Positions 1 to 8,896 are shown, counted from the stretch's first letter. The stretch is 64,000 bases of DNA from Nodosilinea sp. PGN35 (GCF_029109325.1 NZ_JAQKQJ010000016.1:85802-149801); one strand, 5' to 3'. Numbers and translations are program-made. Notes: generated from the sequence alone by a model not told the origin.

Positions 1-77
1 TCAGCTAGGGGACTGCACCCAACTGGCTTCTTACTATATGCTTTGTCTGTAGCTACTTGCCATGACTGATCACCGCA

Positions 78-437
78 ATGGGCAGACTTTCCACCCACGT
101 TCTCGACACAGCCCTGGGTAAACCCGCCGCCTCGCTGCGGCTGACAGTCTGGGCCATTAATAACGAAGCCGACATCAAAACGGCGCTCAAGACGGTTGAG
201 ACCAACAGCGATGGCCGCACCGATGAGCCCCTGCTGGAGGGCGACGAGCTGCAAAAGGGCACCTACGAAATCACCTTTGACGTGGCCGCCTACTTTGCTC
301 GAACCGGGGCTGCGCTCTCTGAACCGCCGTTTTTAGACCAAATTCCCATTCGCTTTACGGTGGCTGACCCCAGCGGCAACTTCCACGTGCCGCTGCTGGT
401 GTCGCCCTGGTCCTACAGCACCTACCGGGGCAGCTAG
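78..437 (+). CDS. uraH: 5-hydroxyisourate hydrolase (transthyretin-like)
   Basis: The enzyme hydrolyses 5-hydroxyisourate to OHCU, the second step of uric acid breakdown. At 119 aa it has the normal family length. The family residues are visible: His7 in LSTHVLD, Arg47 in SDGRTDE, His103 in GNFHVPLL, and the C-terminal YRGS signature that separates HIU hydrolases from vertebrate transthyretin. No signal peptide is seen, so it is probably cytoplasmic. No urate oxidase or OHCU decarboxylase gene lies in the window. It converges on the diguanylate cyclase gene, and the two stop codons share one CTAG tetranucleotide. Confidence 0.93.
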   Translation: MGRLSTHVLDTALGKPAASLRLTVWAINNEADIKTALKTVETNSDGRTDEPLLEGDELQKGTYEITFDVAAYFARTGAALSEPPFLDQIPIRFTVADPSGNFHVPLLVSPWSYSTYRGS

Positions 438-1486
438 GGCTGACCCTGAAACTCTAGGGCGGGGGCGACGACGGCGCGATCGCGTCCCTCGGCCTTAGCC
501 TGGTACAGGGCAGCATCGGCAGCGCGCAGCAGATCTTCAGGCTCCAACTGTTGATCGGGCACCACGCTGGCCAGGCCAAAGCTCATACTGACGTAGGGGG
601 CGACGGAGGATTGCGGGTGGGTGATGGCGCGGGTTCGCAGGGTGCTGCGAATGCGGTTCAGCAGGTGCAAAGCCCCTTCTGCGTCGGTACTGGGCAGTAT
701 CAGGGCAAACTCTTCGCCGCCGTAGCGGGCCGCCATATCCGCCGGGCGCTGAATCACCAGGTCGAGAATGCCTGCGATCGCCCGCAGGCACTGATCCCCC
801 ATGACGTGCCCGTAGGTGTCGTTATAGGGTTTGAAATAGTCCACATCACAGAGCACCACCGTCAGCGGGGTTTGCTCCCGGCGGGCCAGCCGCCATTCGT
901 AGGCTAGCTTGTCGTCAAAGGCGCGCCGGTTAGAGATGCCGGTCAGGCTGTCTTCCGTGGCCATCGCCTGCAAAATCTGGTTGTCGGCCAAGAGTTGCTG
1001 CTCTAGCAGCTGCTCCTGGGCCAGCAGCGCCCCGAGCTTGAGCGCCTGCTGGCGCGCCCGCAGCAGCGACTCTACCCGCATCAGCAGCTCGGTCTGATCG
1101 ACGGGCACGGTGATCACATCGTCGACCTGCTGGCGCTGGGCGGGCCTCAGCAGCGGCAGCTGAGGCCGCTTGAGCAGCAGCAAAAACGGCAGAAAAATCG
1201 GCTGAGCTGCCCCGCGCTGCTCAGCAATCTGCTGGGCAGCGCGGCCAAAAAACAGGCTGTCAAAAATGCACAGATCAAAGGCATTACCCCAGCTAAGCTT
1301 CTCGGAGAGCGCTGCTGGAGGCTGGTCTGAGGGTAAATCTTGCAGGCTGTAAAACTGTCCCAGCAGCCTCGCCAACAGCTGTCGATTTTGCGGGTGGTCT
1401 ATGCCCAACAAAATGCGGTACTGCCAGTGGCTATCGAGATCAGGGGGGTCATTGAGCAGATGGGGGTATCTCTCATGCATTGTCAT
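434..1486 (-). CDS. Receiver-like/GGDEF diguanylate cyclase
   Basis: The protein (350 aa) should make c-di-GMP from two GTP. Residues about 23-147 resemble a response-regulator receiver, with a candidate phospho-acceptor Asp76 in LCIFDS, but the rest of the domain is divergent. A coiled linker (148-175) leads to a GGDEF domain with intact active site GGEEF (256-260). An RPAD inhibitory I-site (247-250) sits five residues upstream, so product feedback inhibition is expected. The ATG overlaps the end of the upstream KaiC-like gene by 14 bp and has no clear Shine-Dalgarno sequence, suggesting translational coupling and a shared pathway. Confidence 0.88.
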   Translation of the reverse strand: MTMHERYPHLLNDPPDLDSHWQYRILLGIDHPQNRQLLARLLGQFYSLQDLPSDQPPAALSEKLSWGNAFDLCIFDSLFFGRAAQQIAEQRGAAQPIFLPFLLLLKRPQLPLLRPAQRQQVDDVITVPVDQTELLMRVESLLRARQQALKLGALLAQEQLLEQQLLADNQILQAMATEDSLTGISNRRAFDDKLAYEWRLARREQTPLTVVLCDVDYFKPYNDTYGHVMGDQCLRAIAGILDLVIQRPADMAARYGGEEFALILPSTDAEGALHLLNRIRSTLRTRAITHPQSSVAPYVSMSFGLASVVPDQQLEPEDLLRAADAALYQAKAEGRDRAVVAPALEFQGQP

Positions 1487-2930
1487 CGGGAGGTTTTACA
1501 AATTCAGGAACTCCACTTAGAATGCCCCGCAGCTGGGTCAGCGGCCGCCCCACTTTAATACCGTAGCGAGAAATTTCAAACTCCCGTAAAGTCTTCTCAA
1601 AATCACTGAGACGCTTCTTCAAAACGCCGATGGCGCGGCGCATCTGGCCCCGTATTTCTAAGTAGCGCAAAAAGATAATGTTGTCGGCCAGGTAAGAGAC
1701 GCCCAGCTCCGTCGCCTTAAAATCGCCGGTAATCGACTCGACTTCGTTGGTGAGAATGGTGGTCACCCCCCCCGCCTTGAGGTACTGGCAGAGGCCGTGG
1801 ATATTGCGAATCAGGTCGTCTTCTTGAAACGACAGTTTATAGCCCAGCACGCTGTCGATCATGATCAGCTGGGTGTTGGCCTGCTCAACTTCAAGCCGCA
1901 CCCGGTGGGCAAACTCATCGGGGGAGTAAAGCAGCGGGTCAACCTTGACGACCGCCAGGGTACCGCGCTCGACCATGGCCCGCACCGGGATGTTGATGCC
2001 CTCGCAGCGGTTGAGCAGGGTATCGACGGCTTCTTCAAACAGGTAGACCACCGAGCGATCGCCCCGTCCCGCCGCCTCTTTGATAAATTGCAGCCCCAGG
2101 GTAGTCTTGCCCACGCCGCTGGGGCCAGAAATAATTGTCACGGTGCCAGTCTCAATACCGCCGCTGAGCAGCTCATCGATCTCAGGAATGCCGGCGGGGC
2201 AGAGATGCGATTGGCCCGTGGCGGGCGTCTCATTGCCAGGCATCAAATGGGGAAACACCACCAGGCCGCGATCGCAGATGCGCATGGCGTGGGGGCCTTT
2301 GCGAAACTCGCTGCCCCGCAGCTTCGACACCTCAATGTGCCGCCCTTCTCGGTGCATATCCAGGGTGAGAATGCCGTCGCTGATGAACTGCAAATCTTCG
2401 TCGGGGGCCTCCTGGCTGCCCTCGGAGGTAAACAACACCGTCGCCCCCTCGTGGAGCAAAAACCGCAAAAAGCCCACCACCTGCTGGCGAAACTGGTAGG
2501 CATCGGTGGACAGGTAGCGCAGCTGGGTCATCGAGTCGATAAATACCCGCTGGGGCTTCACGGCCCGCACCTGCTCGACAATGCGATCGGTCAACGGCCT
2601 CTGCTCCACCTGGGCAGCAGCGAAGATATCATACCCCTGGTTTTGTACAAAAAAGTCGGCGTCGGGGCTGAGGTCTAAGACCTTAACCGCCTCCACCGGA
2701 AACCCCGAGGCCGCCCCGTTGCGCCGCAGCTGCTCCTGGGATTCCCCCAGGGTGATAAACATTCTGGGGGCACCGTCTTGCAGGTCGTGGGTAAGGAAAT
2801 GCCAGCCCAGGGTAGTCTTGCCGCAGCCCGGCCCGCCCCTGGCTAAATAGGCCTGACCAGGCGGAAAGCCGCCGCCCAAAACCTCATCTAAACCCTCAAT
2901 CCCTGACCCTAAACGGATGTTGTGTGACAT
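1473..2930 (-). CDS. KaiC-like tandem RecA-fold ATPase
   Basis: A double-domain KaiC-family ATPase of 485 aa (clock KaiC is about 519). Domain 1 has Walker A GGPGCGKTT (32-40) and domain 2 GPSGVGKTT (269-277). The catalytic Glu pair is intact in domain 2 (LFEE, 299-300) but reduced in domain 1 (LGES). The C-terminal half is clearly KaiC-like (YLEIRGQMRRAI). At the place of the KaiC autophosphorylation pair Ser431-Thr432 it reads VSYLAD, so the Ser is kept and the Thr is Tyr. No kaiA or kaiB is adjacent. It is probably a signalling ATPase paired with the downstream receiver/GGDEF protein rather than the core clock protein. Confidence 0.85.
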   Translation of the reverse strand: MSHNIRLGSGIEGLDEVLGGGFPPGQAYLARGGPGCGKTTLGWHFLTHDLQDGAPRMFITLGESQEQLRRNGAASGFPVEAVKVLDLSPDADFFVQNQGYDIFAAAQVEQRPLTDRIVEQVRAVKPQRVFIDSMTQLRYLSTDAYQFRQQVVGFLRFLLHEGATVLFTSEGSQEAPDEDLQFISDGILTLDMHREGRHIEVSKLRGSEFRKGPHAMRICDRGLVVFPHLMPGNETPATGQSHLCPAGIPEIDELLSGGIETGTVTIISGPSGVGKTTLGLQFIKEAAGRGDRSVVYLFEEAVDTLLNRCEGINIPVRAMVERGTLAVVKVDPLLYSPDEFAHRVRLEVEQANTQLIMIDSVLGYKLSFQEDDLIRNIHGLCQYLKAGGVTTILTNEVESITGDFKATELGVSYLADNIIFLRYLEIRGQMRRAIGVLKKRLSDFEKTLREFEISRYGIKVGRPLTQLRGILSGVPEFVKPPDDNA

Positions 2931-3063
2931 TGCAAACGGATCGCTCTATCGGCTGCTGTAGGCTGACGTAACGCAGAATCTTGCTCCAAGATATCGCCAA
3001 GGTGCGGCTCCGGCCTATCCTGCCATTAAATTGACCCTCAATCGCCTCAAAAGCAAGAAACCG

Positions 3064-4347
3064 TTAGCGTTGGGGTCGCTGAATAATTTTTTCCATGACC
3101 CGCTGCTTGGTTGTTGGATCGATGCCGATCAGCCGCACATAGTCGTGGGCATAGTCGCCCAGGCAGCGCTCCAGGGCCGCGCTGGCGGTGGCGACGGTCT
3201 CGTTGGGCAGGGGAGGGCCACTCCGCCAGGCGTTGGTTTGAAACCGCCGCTGATCGACGTGCTCAATGCCGAGGCGATAGCCCTGGGAGAGAATGGCGTC
3301 GATCTGGTCGCGTACCTCGGGTGAGAGGGTGGATGGGGTGGGGGAGTGGGGGGTGGGGGAGGTGGGGGTTTCGCTGTTGCCGCTGGGCGGGGCCGAGGTG
3401 GTCGATTCGTCGGGCTGGTAGGCCCGGTAGAAGGGGCCAGAATCTGAGTTAGAGGGATGGCCGCCCTGGCTGAGCACGCGGTTGTATTCGTTGGCGAGGC
3501 GCATGTCGTTGACCCGGCGCTGTTCGCCCACCAGGCGGTGGCCCACCTCTAGCAGGTGCGAGAGGCTAAAGTCGGGCTGGCGGAAGCTGGGCGGGGTGGT
3601 GGTGTTGACCACGCTGCGGGAGACGTTTTCGAGGCCCACGTCGTAGATAAAGTCGCGAATCTGCTCGTTGTAGATCTGGGCGCGCACGGCCCCAAAAAAG
3701 TCGATCGCCTGGGTGGGAAAGGTGTCGACCAGCCGGGTGACATCTTGAGAGGAGAGGCCGTCGGGGGCAAAGATGCCGCCCACAATGCCGATGCGATCGC
3801 TCCGGTCGGGCTGCCAGTAGAACTTGTCCATGCGCCCGTCGCGAATCAGGGGGGCGTAGAGGGTCGAGAGGTCGTTGCCGGTCATGATAATCGGCACCCG
3901 CTGGATCTCGTTTTCGTCGTAGCTGCCCGGCAGCTGAACATTGGTGGGGTTGTCGGCAATGTTCATCAGGGTGTTGTTGACCAGCTGGGTGTTGACCGTG
4001 TACTGGGTGAGGGCATCGAAGCGGCCTGCCCCGGCGTCGATGTCGTTGATCATCAGCACTGCCATTTTGCCCCGCACCCGCACCAGCTCGGCGGCCTCGC
4101 GGTAGCGCAGGCGAATCAGGCGGGCCGGGTCGCCTGCGTCGGGGCTCTCCAGCTCGCCGCCCGAGATGTGCACCACTTCAATGCCCATGCGATCGTACAC
4201 CAGCTCGCACTGGAAGGTTTTGCCCTCTCCCTTGCGGCCGTGCACCCCCAGCAGCAGCGGAATTTTGACCTGGGGCAGCTTCAGGTAGTTTTTGGTAATG
4301 TGCACTGCCAGCTTGTCGAGAAACCGGGGAGAAAGGTAGTAGGCCAT
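3064..4347 (-). CDS. rca: Rubisco activase with C-terminal SSU-like domain
   Basis: AAA+ remodeller that releases inhibitory sugar phosphates from rubisco. The 427-aa protein begins directly in the AAA+ core, as cyanobacterial forms do, with Walker A GRKGEGKT (37-44), Walker B LMINDID and the IRDGRM segment. A Pro/Thr/Ser linker (about 320-340) leads to an SSUL domain (341-427) of the CcmM type, with QGYRLGIEHVDQRRF and YVRLIGIDP. SSUL domains bind rubisco and recruit the activase into carboxysomes. The linker is coded by a CTCCCCCACC-like repeat. No rbc or ccm genes lie beside it. A perfect 20-bp palindrome and a terminator separate it from the SLH gene upstream. Confidence 0.93.
   Translation of the reverse strand: MAYYLSPRFLDKLAVHITKNYLKLPQVKIPLLLGVHGRKGEGKTFQCELVYDRMGIEVVHISGGELESPDAGDPARLIRLRYREAAELVRVRGKMAVLMINDIDAGAGRFDALTQYTVNTQLVNNTLMNIADNPTNVQLPGSYDENEIQRVPIIMTGNDLSTLYAPLIRDGRMDKFYWQPDRSDRIGIVGGIFAPDGLSSQDVTRLVDTFPTQAIDFFGAVRAQIYNEQIRDFIYDVGLENVSRSVVNTTTPPSFRQPDFSLSHLLEVGHRLVGEQRRVNDMRLANEYNRVLSQGGHPSNSDSGPFYRAYQPDESTTSAPPSGNSETPTSPTPHSPTPSTLSPEVRDQIDAILSQGYRLGIEHVDQRRFQTNAWRSGPPLPNETVATASAALERCLGDYAHDYVRLIGIDPTTKQRVMEKIIQRPQR
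3321..3385. repeat. C-rich tandem repeat coding the Rca linker
   Basis: An imperfect repeat of CTCCCCCAC units, read on the minus strand, codes a TPTSPTPHSPTPST-like stretch between the AAA+ and SSUL domains. The pattern resembles the short tandemly repeated heptamers of cyanobacterial intergenic DNA, here kept in frame as a flexible spacer. It is probably length-variable between strains. Confidence 0.6.
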
Positions 4348-4529
4348 GGAGCGTTAACGCGGTGGAGGAGCGGGGATTGATATCTGACGGAGTGCAAGGA
4401 CGATGGCCCCTGCACCTTGCGGAAAGTTCAGAAGTATCCGCCTTTACAGTATCCCGCAGCATGGTTCAGGGAATGGTTCAAAAGGCTGAAGGGGGCAATA
4501 AGCGATCGCTATAGATTTGCCGCTACAGC

Positions 4530-4564
4530 AAACCCCTCAGCGCCCAACCGGGGCCGAGGGGTTT
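4530..4564 (-). terminator. Terminator-like hairpin after the SLH gene
   Basis: AAACCCCTC at 4530-4538 pairs with GAGGGGTTT at 4556-4564. Downstream of the minus-strand SLH gene, this fits a factor-independent terminator and may act in both directions. Confidence 0.6.
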
Positions 4565-4591
4565 TATCCTGTGCTGGCTAACCGCAGCGGC

Positions 4592-4611
4592 AGCCCTCCA
4601 GCTGGAGGGCT
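4592..4611. terminator. Perfect 20-bp palindrome after the SLH stop codon
   Basis: AGCCCTCCAGCTGGAGGGCT is fully self-complementary and lies 13 bp past the SLH stop codon. It could be a first termination or mRNA 3'-stabilising hairpin. Confidence 0.5.
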
Positions 4612-4623
4612 AGCGGTGCCCGG

Positions 4624-5862
4624 TTATCGGGCCGACAGCACCAGGGGGGCGTTGATGGTGAGGGTGAGATCCTGGTTGGGGTTGATGGCGATCACATCCA
4701 CCCGATCGCGACCAAAGATTCTGGCCAGGGTAGCGCCAGTGGCCGTTCCGGCCAAGACCTCCAGGGTACCGACGTTTTGGTCACCCGTAGTGCGGGCGAT
4801 CGCCGCCGCCGCGCCCGACCCCAACACGGCCCCTGCCAGGGTTTCGCCAAAGGTGGCCCCCCGACGAATGGTCTCTGTCGTGGTCACCGTTTGCGATGTG
4901 GCGCTAATCGCTAAGCGCTGCCCCCCGGTGAGCACCAGCTCCTGGGCGACAAACTGCGAGCCGCTGCCGCTGGGGCGCAGTTCTCCCACCACCTGGCTAC
5001 CCGCCGGTACCAAAACTCGACCAGCGCTGTCGGTAATGGTCTGGGCCACCGTCAGGGTGAGGGGGGCCGTCTCGTCGGGGAGCACCACAATTTTCTCGCT
5101 GTCGGCGTAGGTCATGGCCAGGGTTGTGCCCGCTGGCAGGCTGGCCTGGGGAGCGGCCACCTGCTGGCCCACGATGTAGGGAGAGTTGACTGTGGCCACC
5201 TGGTTTTGGCTGGCCAGGGCCTGGTAGATGAAGGCTGCCACATCGGCCCGCGTCGCCGTTTGGTTGGGCCGCAGGGTCTGCACATCGGGATAGTTCACCA
5301 CCAGCCGCCGCTCGGTAGCCGCCGCCAGGCTGGCTACCGCGTAGTCAGGAATGCTAGAAGCATCGCGATAGATGCCCACGCTGCCCGTGCTGCTGGCGGT
5401 GTAGTTGAGGCCGTTGGCCAGGGAAACCAACACCTGCGCCCGAGGAATATTTTGATCGGGCTGGAAAATATTGCCGGGATAGCCCGACAAAAAGCCCATG
5501 GTGTCGGCCTGGCGAATGGCGGCGGCAGCCCAGTAGTTGGGCGGCACATCCACAAAGGAGGTCGCTCCCCGCACCGCAGGCTGGTTAAAGGCCGCCCGCA
5601 CCATAGCGGCATACTGAGCGCGGGTTACCGGCTCGTCAGGGCGAAAGGTGCCGTCGGGAAATCCGGCGATGATGCCTCTGCCGGCCAAAGCGGTGATGAA
5701 CTGCCGAGCCCAGTGGTTGGCGGGCACGTCGGCAAACTGGCTTTGGGTTTGGGTCTGAGCCACCACCGGAGCAGCAGAAATCACCGGGGCAAAGGCACCT
5801 ACGCTCAGCCCCAGGGCCAACATCAGAGCGGTTCCAGACTTTAGACGAAAGAAATTAGACAT
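4624..5862 (-). CDS. SLH-domain exported protein with glycine-rich C-terminal domain
   Basis: A 412-aa exported protein with a Sec signal peptide (hydrophobic stretch ending near AAPVVAQ). Three S-layer-homology repeats follow (FADVPANHWA, FVDVPPNYWA and a weaker third ending TRADVAAFIYQ). The C-terminal half has a beta-rich segment, a Gly/Ala-rich zipper (TLAGAVLGSGAAAAIA) and a terminal PNQDLTLTIN. SLH repeats tether proteins to the peptidoglycan-linked envelope. The ATG at 5862 is preferred over a longer TTG start because GGAG lies about 12 nt upstream. The C-terminal region resembles the small exported protein at 49390-49941. Function unknown. Confidence 0.85.
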   Translation of the reverse strand: MSNFFRLKSGTALMLALGLSVGAFAPVISAAPVVAQTQTQSQFADVPANHWARQFITALAGRGIIAGFPDGTFRPDEPVTRAQYAAMVRAAFNQPAVRGATSFVDVPPNYWAAAAIRQADTMGFLSGYPGNIFQPDQNIPRAQVLVSLANGLNYTASSTGSVGIYRDASSIPDYAVASLAAATERRLVVNYPDVQTLRPNQTATRADVAAFIYQALASQNQVATVNSPYIVGQQVAAPQASLPAGTTLAMTYADSEKIVVLPDETAPLTLTVAQTITDSAGRVLVPAGSQVVGELRPSGSGSQFVAQELVLTGGQRLAISATSQTVTTTETIRRGATFGETLAGAVLGSGAAAAIARTTGDQNVGTLEVLAGTATGATLARIFGRDRVDVIAINPNQDLTLTINAPLVLSAR

Positions 5863-6633
5863 GGTTTTAAAAAACTCCAAAGACAAGCAACGATGGACAC
5901 AACTCTTACCCGGGTGCGGCCCGGATTTGGGTAAACTTGGTTCCCAGATTTGTCTCAGCAGTTAAGCCCAAGACGCTTTCGCCAAATCTCTCCTTAGACA
6001 GATTGATGATTTGCTACCTGCGTTGACGAGTTAACTCAAGAGATGGCCAGAGTTTTGATTTTATAAGAGCCCAATAAAGGCAATTAAAAGCCCGTTTCTA
6101 TGGATAGATGGGGCGATCGCATGGCTTTGCGGCTCTTATTCTCACGAAAAATTCAGAGGCGAAAGGTAACTGTGTCCCGAACATTCTCAATCTAAAACTG
6201 TTGTTGTCAGAATAACGAATCAGCTTTCCGCTATTTCAACTGTCACAGTGACAAAAACGGGGCTTGAATCGCTGAGTCACTTCTGCGCAAAAAAGAGCGA
6301 TCGATAATAGATTGCAGCGATCGCCTAAAAGTTCCCGCTGTTTTGTCGATGTTGCCATGGCCATCCGGCATGGAAGGTGAAAGTCCCTAGGGCAGGCATC
6401 TCGCCTGCACGGGCCAGGTACCTGCCCTGCATCCATAAATCGATGTGGATGGTTGTAGTGCCATCTAGACCGCCGGAAGCCGGGGAAAAACCCTGGAGCT
6501 CAGCCAGTCCTTTGCTGGCGGTACTCTGGTAAAGGGGAACCGCGAGCGGTGAACCTTAGCAGGCTAACTGTCCCCTCCTTGGCGGGGTAGAGGTAGCTCA
6601 GATAGGGCCAGCGGAGAGACTTCGTTCTGGCGG
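5863..6633. other. Intergenic region with no protein-coding gene
   Basis: About 770 bp. The first 300 bp are AT-rich and probably hold the SLH gene promoter. The second half contains a strongly structured, group II intron-like segment (listed separately). The ORFs here look like chance reading frames. Confidence 0.6.
6360..6570 (+). mobile_element. Putative 5' remnant of a group II intron (domain I-like RNA)
   Basis: The segment starts with CCGGCATGGAAGGTGAAAG and has many short complementary blocks: GGCAGGCATC/TCGCCTGC, CCATAAATCGATGTGG, CCAGTCCTTTGCTGG and ACCGCGAGCGGT. The GGTGAAAGTCC and closely packed hairpins recall domain I of bacterial group II introns. No reverse-transcriptase ORF and no domain V-like hairpin follow, so it would be a truncated copy. 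The call rests on remembered family resemblance and needs a covariance-model search. It could be another structured RNA. Confidence 0.4.
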
Positions 6634-7413
6634 CTAACTTGGTGGTGCCGAGGGCAGCGCAGTCTTAAACAGTTGCAGCACCTGAGTCCAGGCGTCGCGG
6701 GCGGCGTCGGCCTGGTAGCTGTAGCGCTGGTCGCAGAAAAAGCCGTGCTCGGCACCGGGGTAGCGAAAGATTCGGTGGGGCACGCCGTGGTCGGTCAGCG
6801 CCGCTTCGATTTGATCTACTTCTTCTGCCGCAATTAGCGGATCCTGTTCGCCAAAGAAGCCGTAGAGGGTGCCCCGAATCTCTGGGGTGCGGCTGAGGGT
6901 GGGGTCGCCGCCGCCGGGGGTCATGGTGGCAATACCCGCCCCATAAAACGAGGCGGTGGCCGTCACCTCGGGCAGGGTGGCGGCCAGGTAGGCGACGTGG
7001 CCGCCGAAGCAAAAGCCGATGCAGCCGACGCCCTCGGCAATGACGTTGGCTTTGCTGTAGAGGTGGGCGATCGCCCCCTGCACATCCGCCAGCAGTTCCT
7101 CTGTCTGGGTGCCCTGCTTGTAGCGGCGGCCCAGCTCTAAATCTTCGGCGGTATAGCCCACCTCAAAACCAGGGGCCTGGCGGTGGTAGATGTGGGGGGC
7201 GATCGCCACGTAGCCCGCCCCCGCCAGTCTCTCCGCCACCTCGCGAATGTGGCTGTTGACGCCAAACACCTCTTGCAGCACCACCACCGCTGCAAACCGT
7301 CCAGGGCGCGAGGGCTCGGCCAGGTAGGCTAGAATTTCGGTATCGCCGCTGGGGATGCTAAGGGTTTCGGTACGCACTAGGGATGTCATGCCAGGCCTGT
7401 CTGGAGTCGTCAT
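6634..7413 (-). CDS. Dienelactone hydrolase family protein
   Basis: A 259-aa alpha/beta hydrolase of the carboxymethylenebutenolidase type. The Cys nucleophile is in GFCFGGH (nucleophile elbow), the Asp in EQDPLI and the His in GAEHGFF. The N-terminal Glu of this family is seen in VVVLQEVFGVN. No signal peptide. In cyanobacteria the true substrate is unknown; these enzymes may act on lactones or esters. An AAGGTAGGGG precedes the ATG. It is divergent from the PlmA-type regulator, with a MITE-like repeat between them. Confidence 0.9.
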   Translation of the reverse strand: MTTPDRPGMTSLVRTETLSIPSGDTEILAYLAEPSRPGRFAAVVVLQEVFGVNSHIREVAERLAGAGYVAIAPHIYHRQAPGFEVGYTAEDLELGRRYKQGTQTEELLADVQGAIAHLYSKANVIAEGVGCIGFCFGGHVAYLAATLPEVTATASFYGAGIATMTPGGGDPTLSRTPEIRGTLYGFFGEQDPLIAAEEVDQIEAALTDHGVPHRIFRYPGAEHGFFCDQRYSYQADAARDAWTQVLQLFKTALPSAPPS

Positions 7414-7534
7414 CCCCTACCTTAGCGTTGGGGTCGCTACAATTGTCAAAAATCATTGCGGTGGGCGGGGGCAGCAAACAAAACCCAGCCACTTTTTCAG
7501 AATCGTCCTAAATTGTCAGTACGGTCGCTGTATT

Positions 7535-7630
7535 TATAGCCATAGTCCCATTGGTGAGGTCATCCAGAAACCCTAGGAACGTTCAAGCGTTTTGAGGAAA
7601 ATGTCTCAGCCGCACTGGCTACAGCTATAG
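7535..7630. repeat. MITE-like palindromic element, copy 1
   Basis: The left end is TATAGCCATAGTC, the core CCTAGGAACGTTCAAGCG, and the right end matches other copies as GCACTGGCTACAGCTATA. It lies between the dienelactone hydrolase and PlmA genes, where it could affect either promoter. Confidence 0.7.
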
Positions 7631-7779
7631 TTCTCATCGGTTCTCAGTAACGGCCCCTGCGGAGTCTGGCCCCCAGCGATCTGAACTCCAATGGTTTGAT
7701 TTCAGGGTTGATCTCAACCGGGGCCAGACAGTTTGGGGGAGCGTGATGGTTTGTCTGGCAACAGCCTGGAGGTAGTTTG

Positions 7780-8766
7780 GTGGTGCAGTTTCACATTCAG
7801 CCCGACAGCGAAATTCCGGCGTCGACCCAGCTCTACGACCAGATCTGGTTTGCGATCGCCTCGCGGCAGTACCCGCCCGGCTACCGGTTGCCCAGCACCC
7901 GTCAGCTGGCCATGCAGACGGGCCTGCACCGCAATACTATTAGCAAAGTCTACCGCCAGCTCGAGGACGCTGGGGTGGTCGAGGCCATGCCTGGCTCCGG
8001 CATCTACGTGCGTGAGCAAAACAGCACCGAAAGCGCCCGTCCCCAGACTATGCTGTGGGCCGAGTTTCCCCAGGCCCGCGACGTGGTTGAGACAGGGCTA
8101 GACGAGCTGCTGCGCCAGGGCTGCTCGCTCAACCAGGCGCGGGAGCTATTTTTGGCGGAGATCGACTGGCGGCTGCGCTGTAGCGCTCGGGTGCTGGTCA
8201 CCGCCCCCGGTCAAGATATCGGGGCCGGGCAGCTGATGGTGCGCGAGCTGGAGAGCGCCCTGCACATTCCGGTACAGCTGGTGCCCCTGGAAGAACTCGA
8301 CACAATTTTGGCCCAAACCCGCTCGGGCACGGTGGTCACCAGCCGCTACTTCATCAGCGAAGCCGAGGCGATCGCCGCCCCCAAGTCGGTGCGGGTGATT
8401 CCGGTCGATATCTACGACTACAAAAAAGAGCTGGGCCTGCTGAAGGATTTGCCCAAGGGCACCTGCCTGGGCATGGTCAGCGTCAGCACCGGCATTCTGC
8501 GGGCGGCGGAGGTGATCAGCTACAGCCTGCGGGGCGACGAAATTTTGCTGATGTCGGCTCAAACCGACGACCCCTACAAGCTCAATGCCGTGATCCACAG
8601 CGCCCAGACCATTGTGGTGTTTGACGAGGCCAGTTTGCCCACGGTCAAAGAGGCGATCGCCGAAGCCCGCGAAGACCTGATTCGCCCGCCCAGGCTGGTG
8701 GTCTGCGACAACTACATCGGCGAAAAGTCGATCAACCTGCTCAAGCGCGAGCTGGGCCTAGACTAG
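7780..8766 (+). CDS. plmA: GntR-family regulator, PlmA type
   Basis: A 328-aa protein with an N-terminal GntR winged helix (about 8-75; LPSTRQLAMQTGLHRNTISK is the recognition region). The cyanobacteria-specific C-terminal domain includes EIDWRLRCSARVLV and GTVVTSRYF. This arrangement is typical of PlmA, known from plasmid maintenance in Anabaena, photosystem stoichiometry in Synechocystis (sll1961), and interaction with PII-PipX. A start at GTG 7780 is chosen because GGAGG at 7768-7772 precedes it by 7 nt; GTG 7783 is also possible. It stands alone, convergent with the mtnAB-like operon. The symbol is a family assignment. Confidence 0.8.
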   Translation: MVQFHIQPDSEIPASTQLYDQIWFAIASRQYPPGYRLPSTRQLAMQTGLHRNTISKVYRQLEDAGVVEAMPGSGIYVREQNSTESARPQTMLWAEFPQARDVVETGLDELLRQGCSLNQARELFLAEIDWRLRCSARVLVTAPGQDIGAGQLMVRELESALHIPVQLVPLEELDTILAQTRSGTVVTSRYFISEAEAIAAPKSVRVIPVDIYDYKKELGLLKDLPKGTCLGMVSVSTGILRAAEVISYSLRGDEILLMSAQTDDPYKLNAVIHSAQTIVVFDEASLPTVKEAIAEAREDLIRPPRLVVCDNYIGEKSINLLKRELGLD

Positions 8767-8896
8767 CCTTGGGTAACCCGACTACCTAGCACTCCAAGGC
8801 ATAAGTCAGCCAACCATTCCTGACACCTGACGCCCGAGACCTGATGCCCTCCGCAACGGTGGCCATATTTCTGCCAGGCAGTACTAGCGTTGTCCG

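Noticed and set aside
1473..2930. Core circadian clock gene kaiC
   Set aside because: No kaiA/kaiB beside it, phospho-Thr replaced by Tyr, shorter length; KaiC-like paralogue is the better call.
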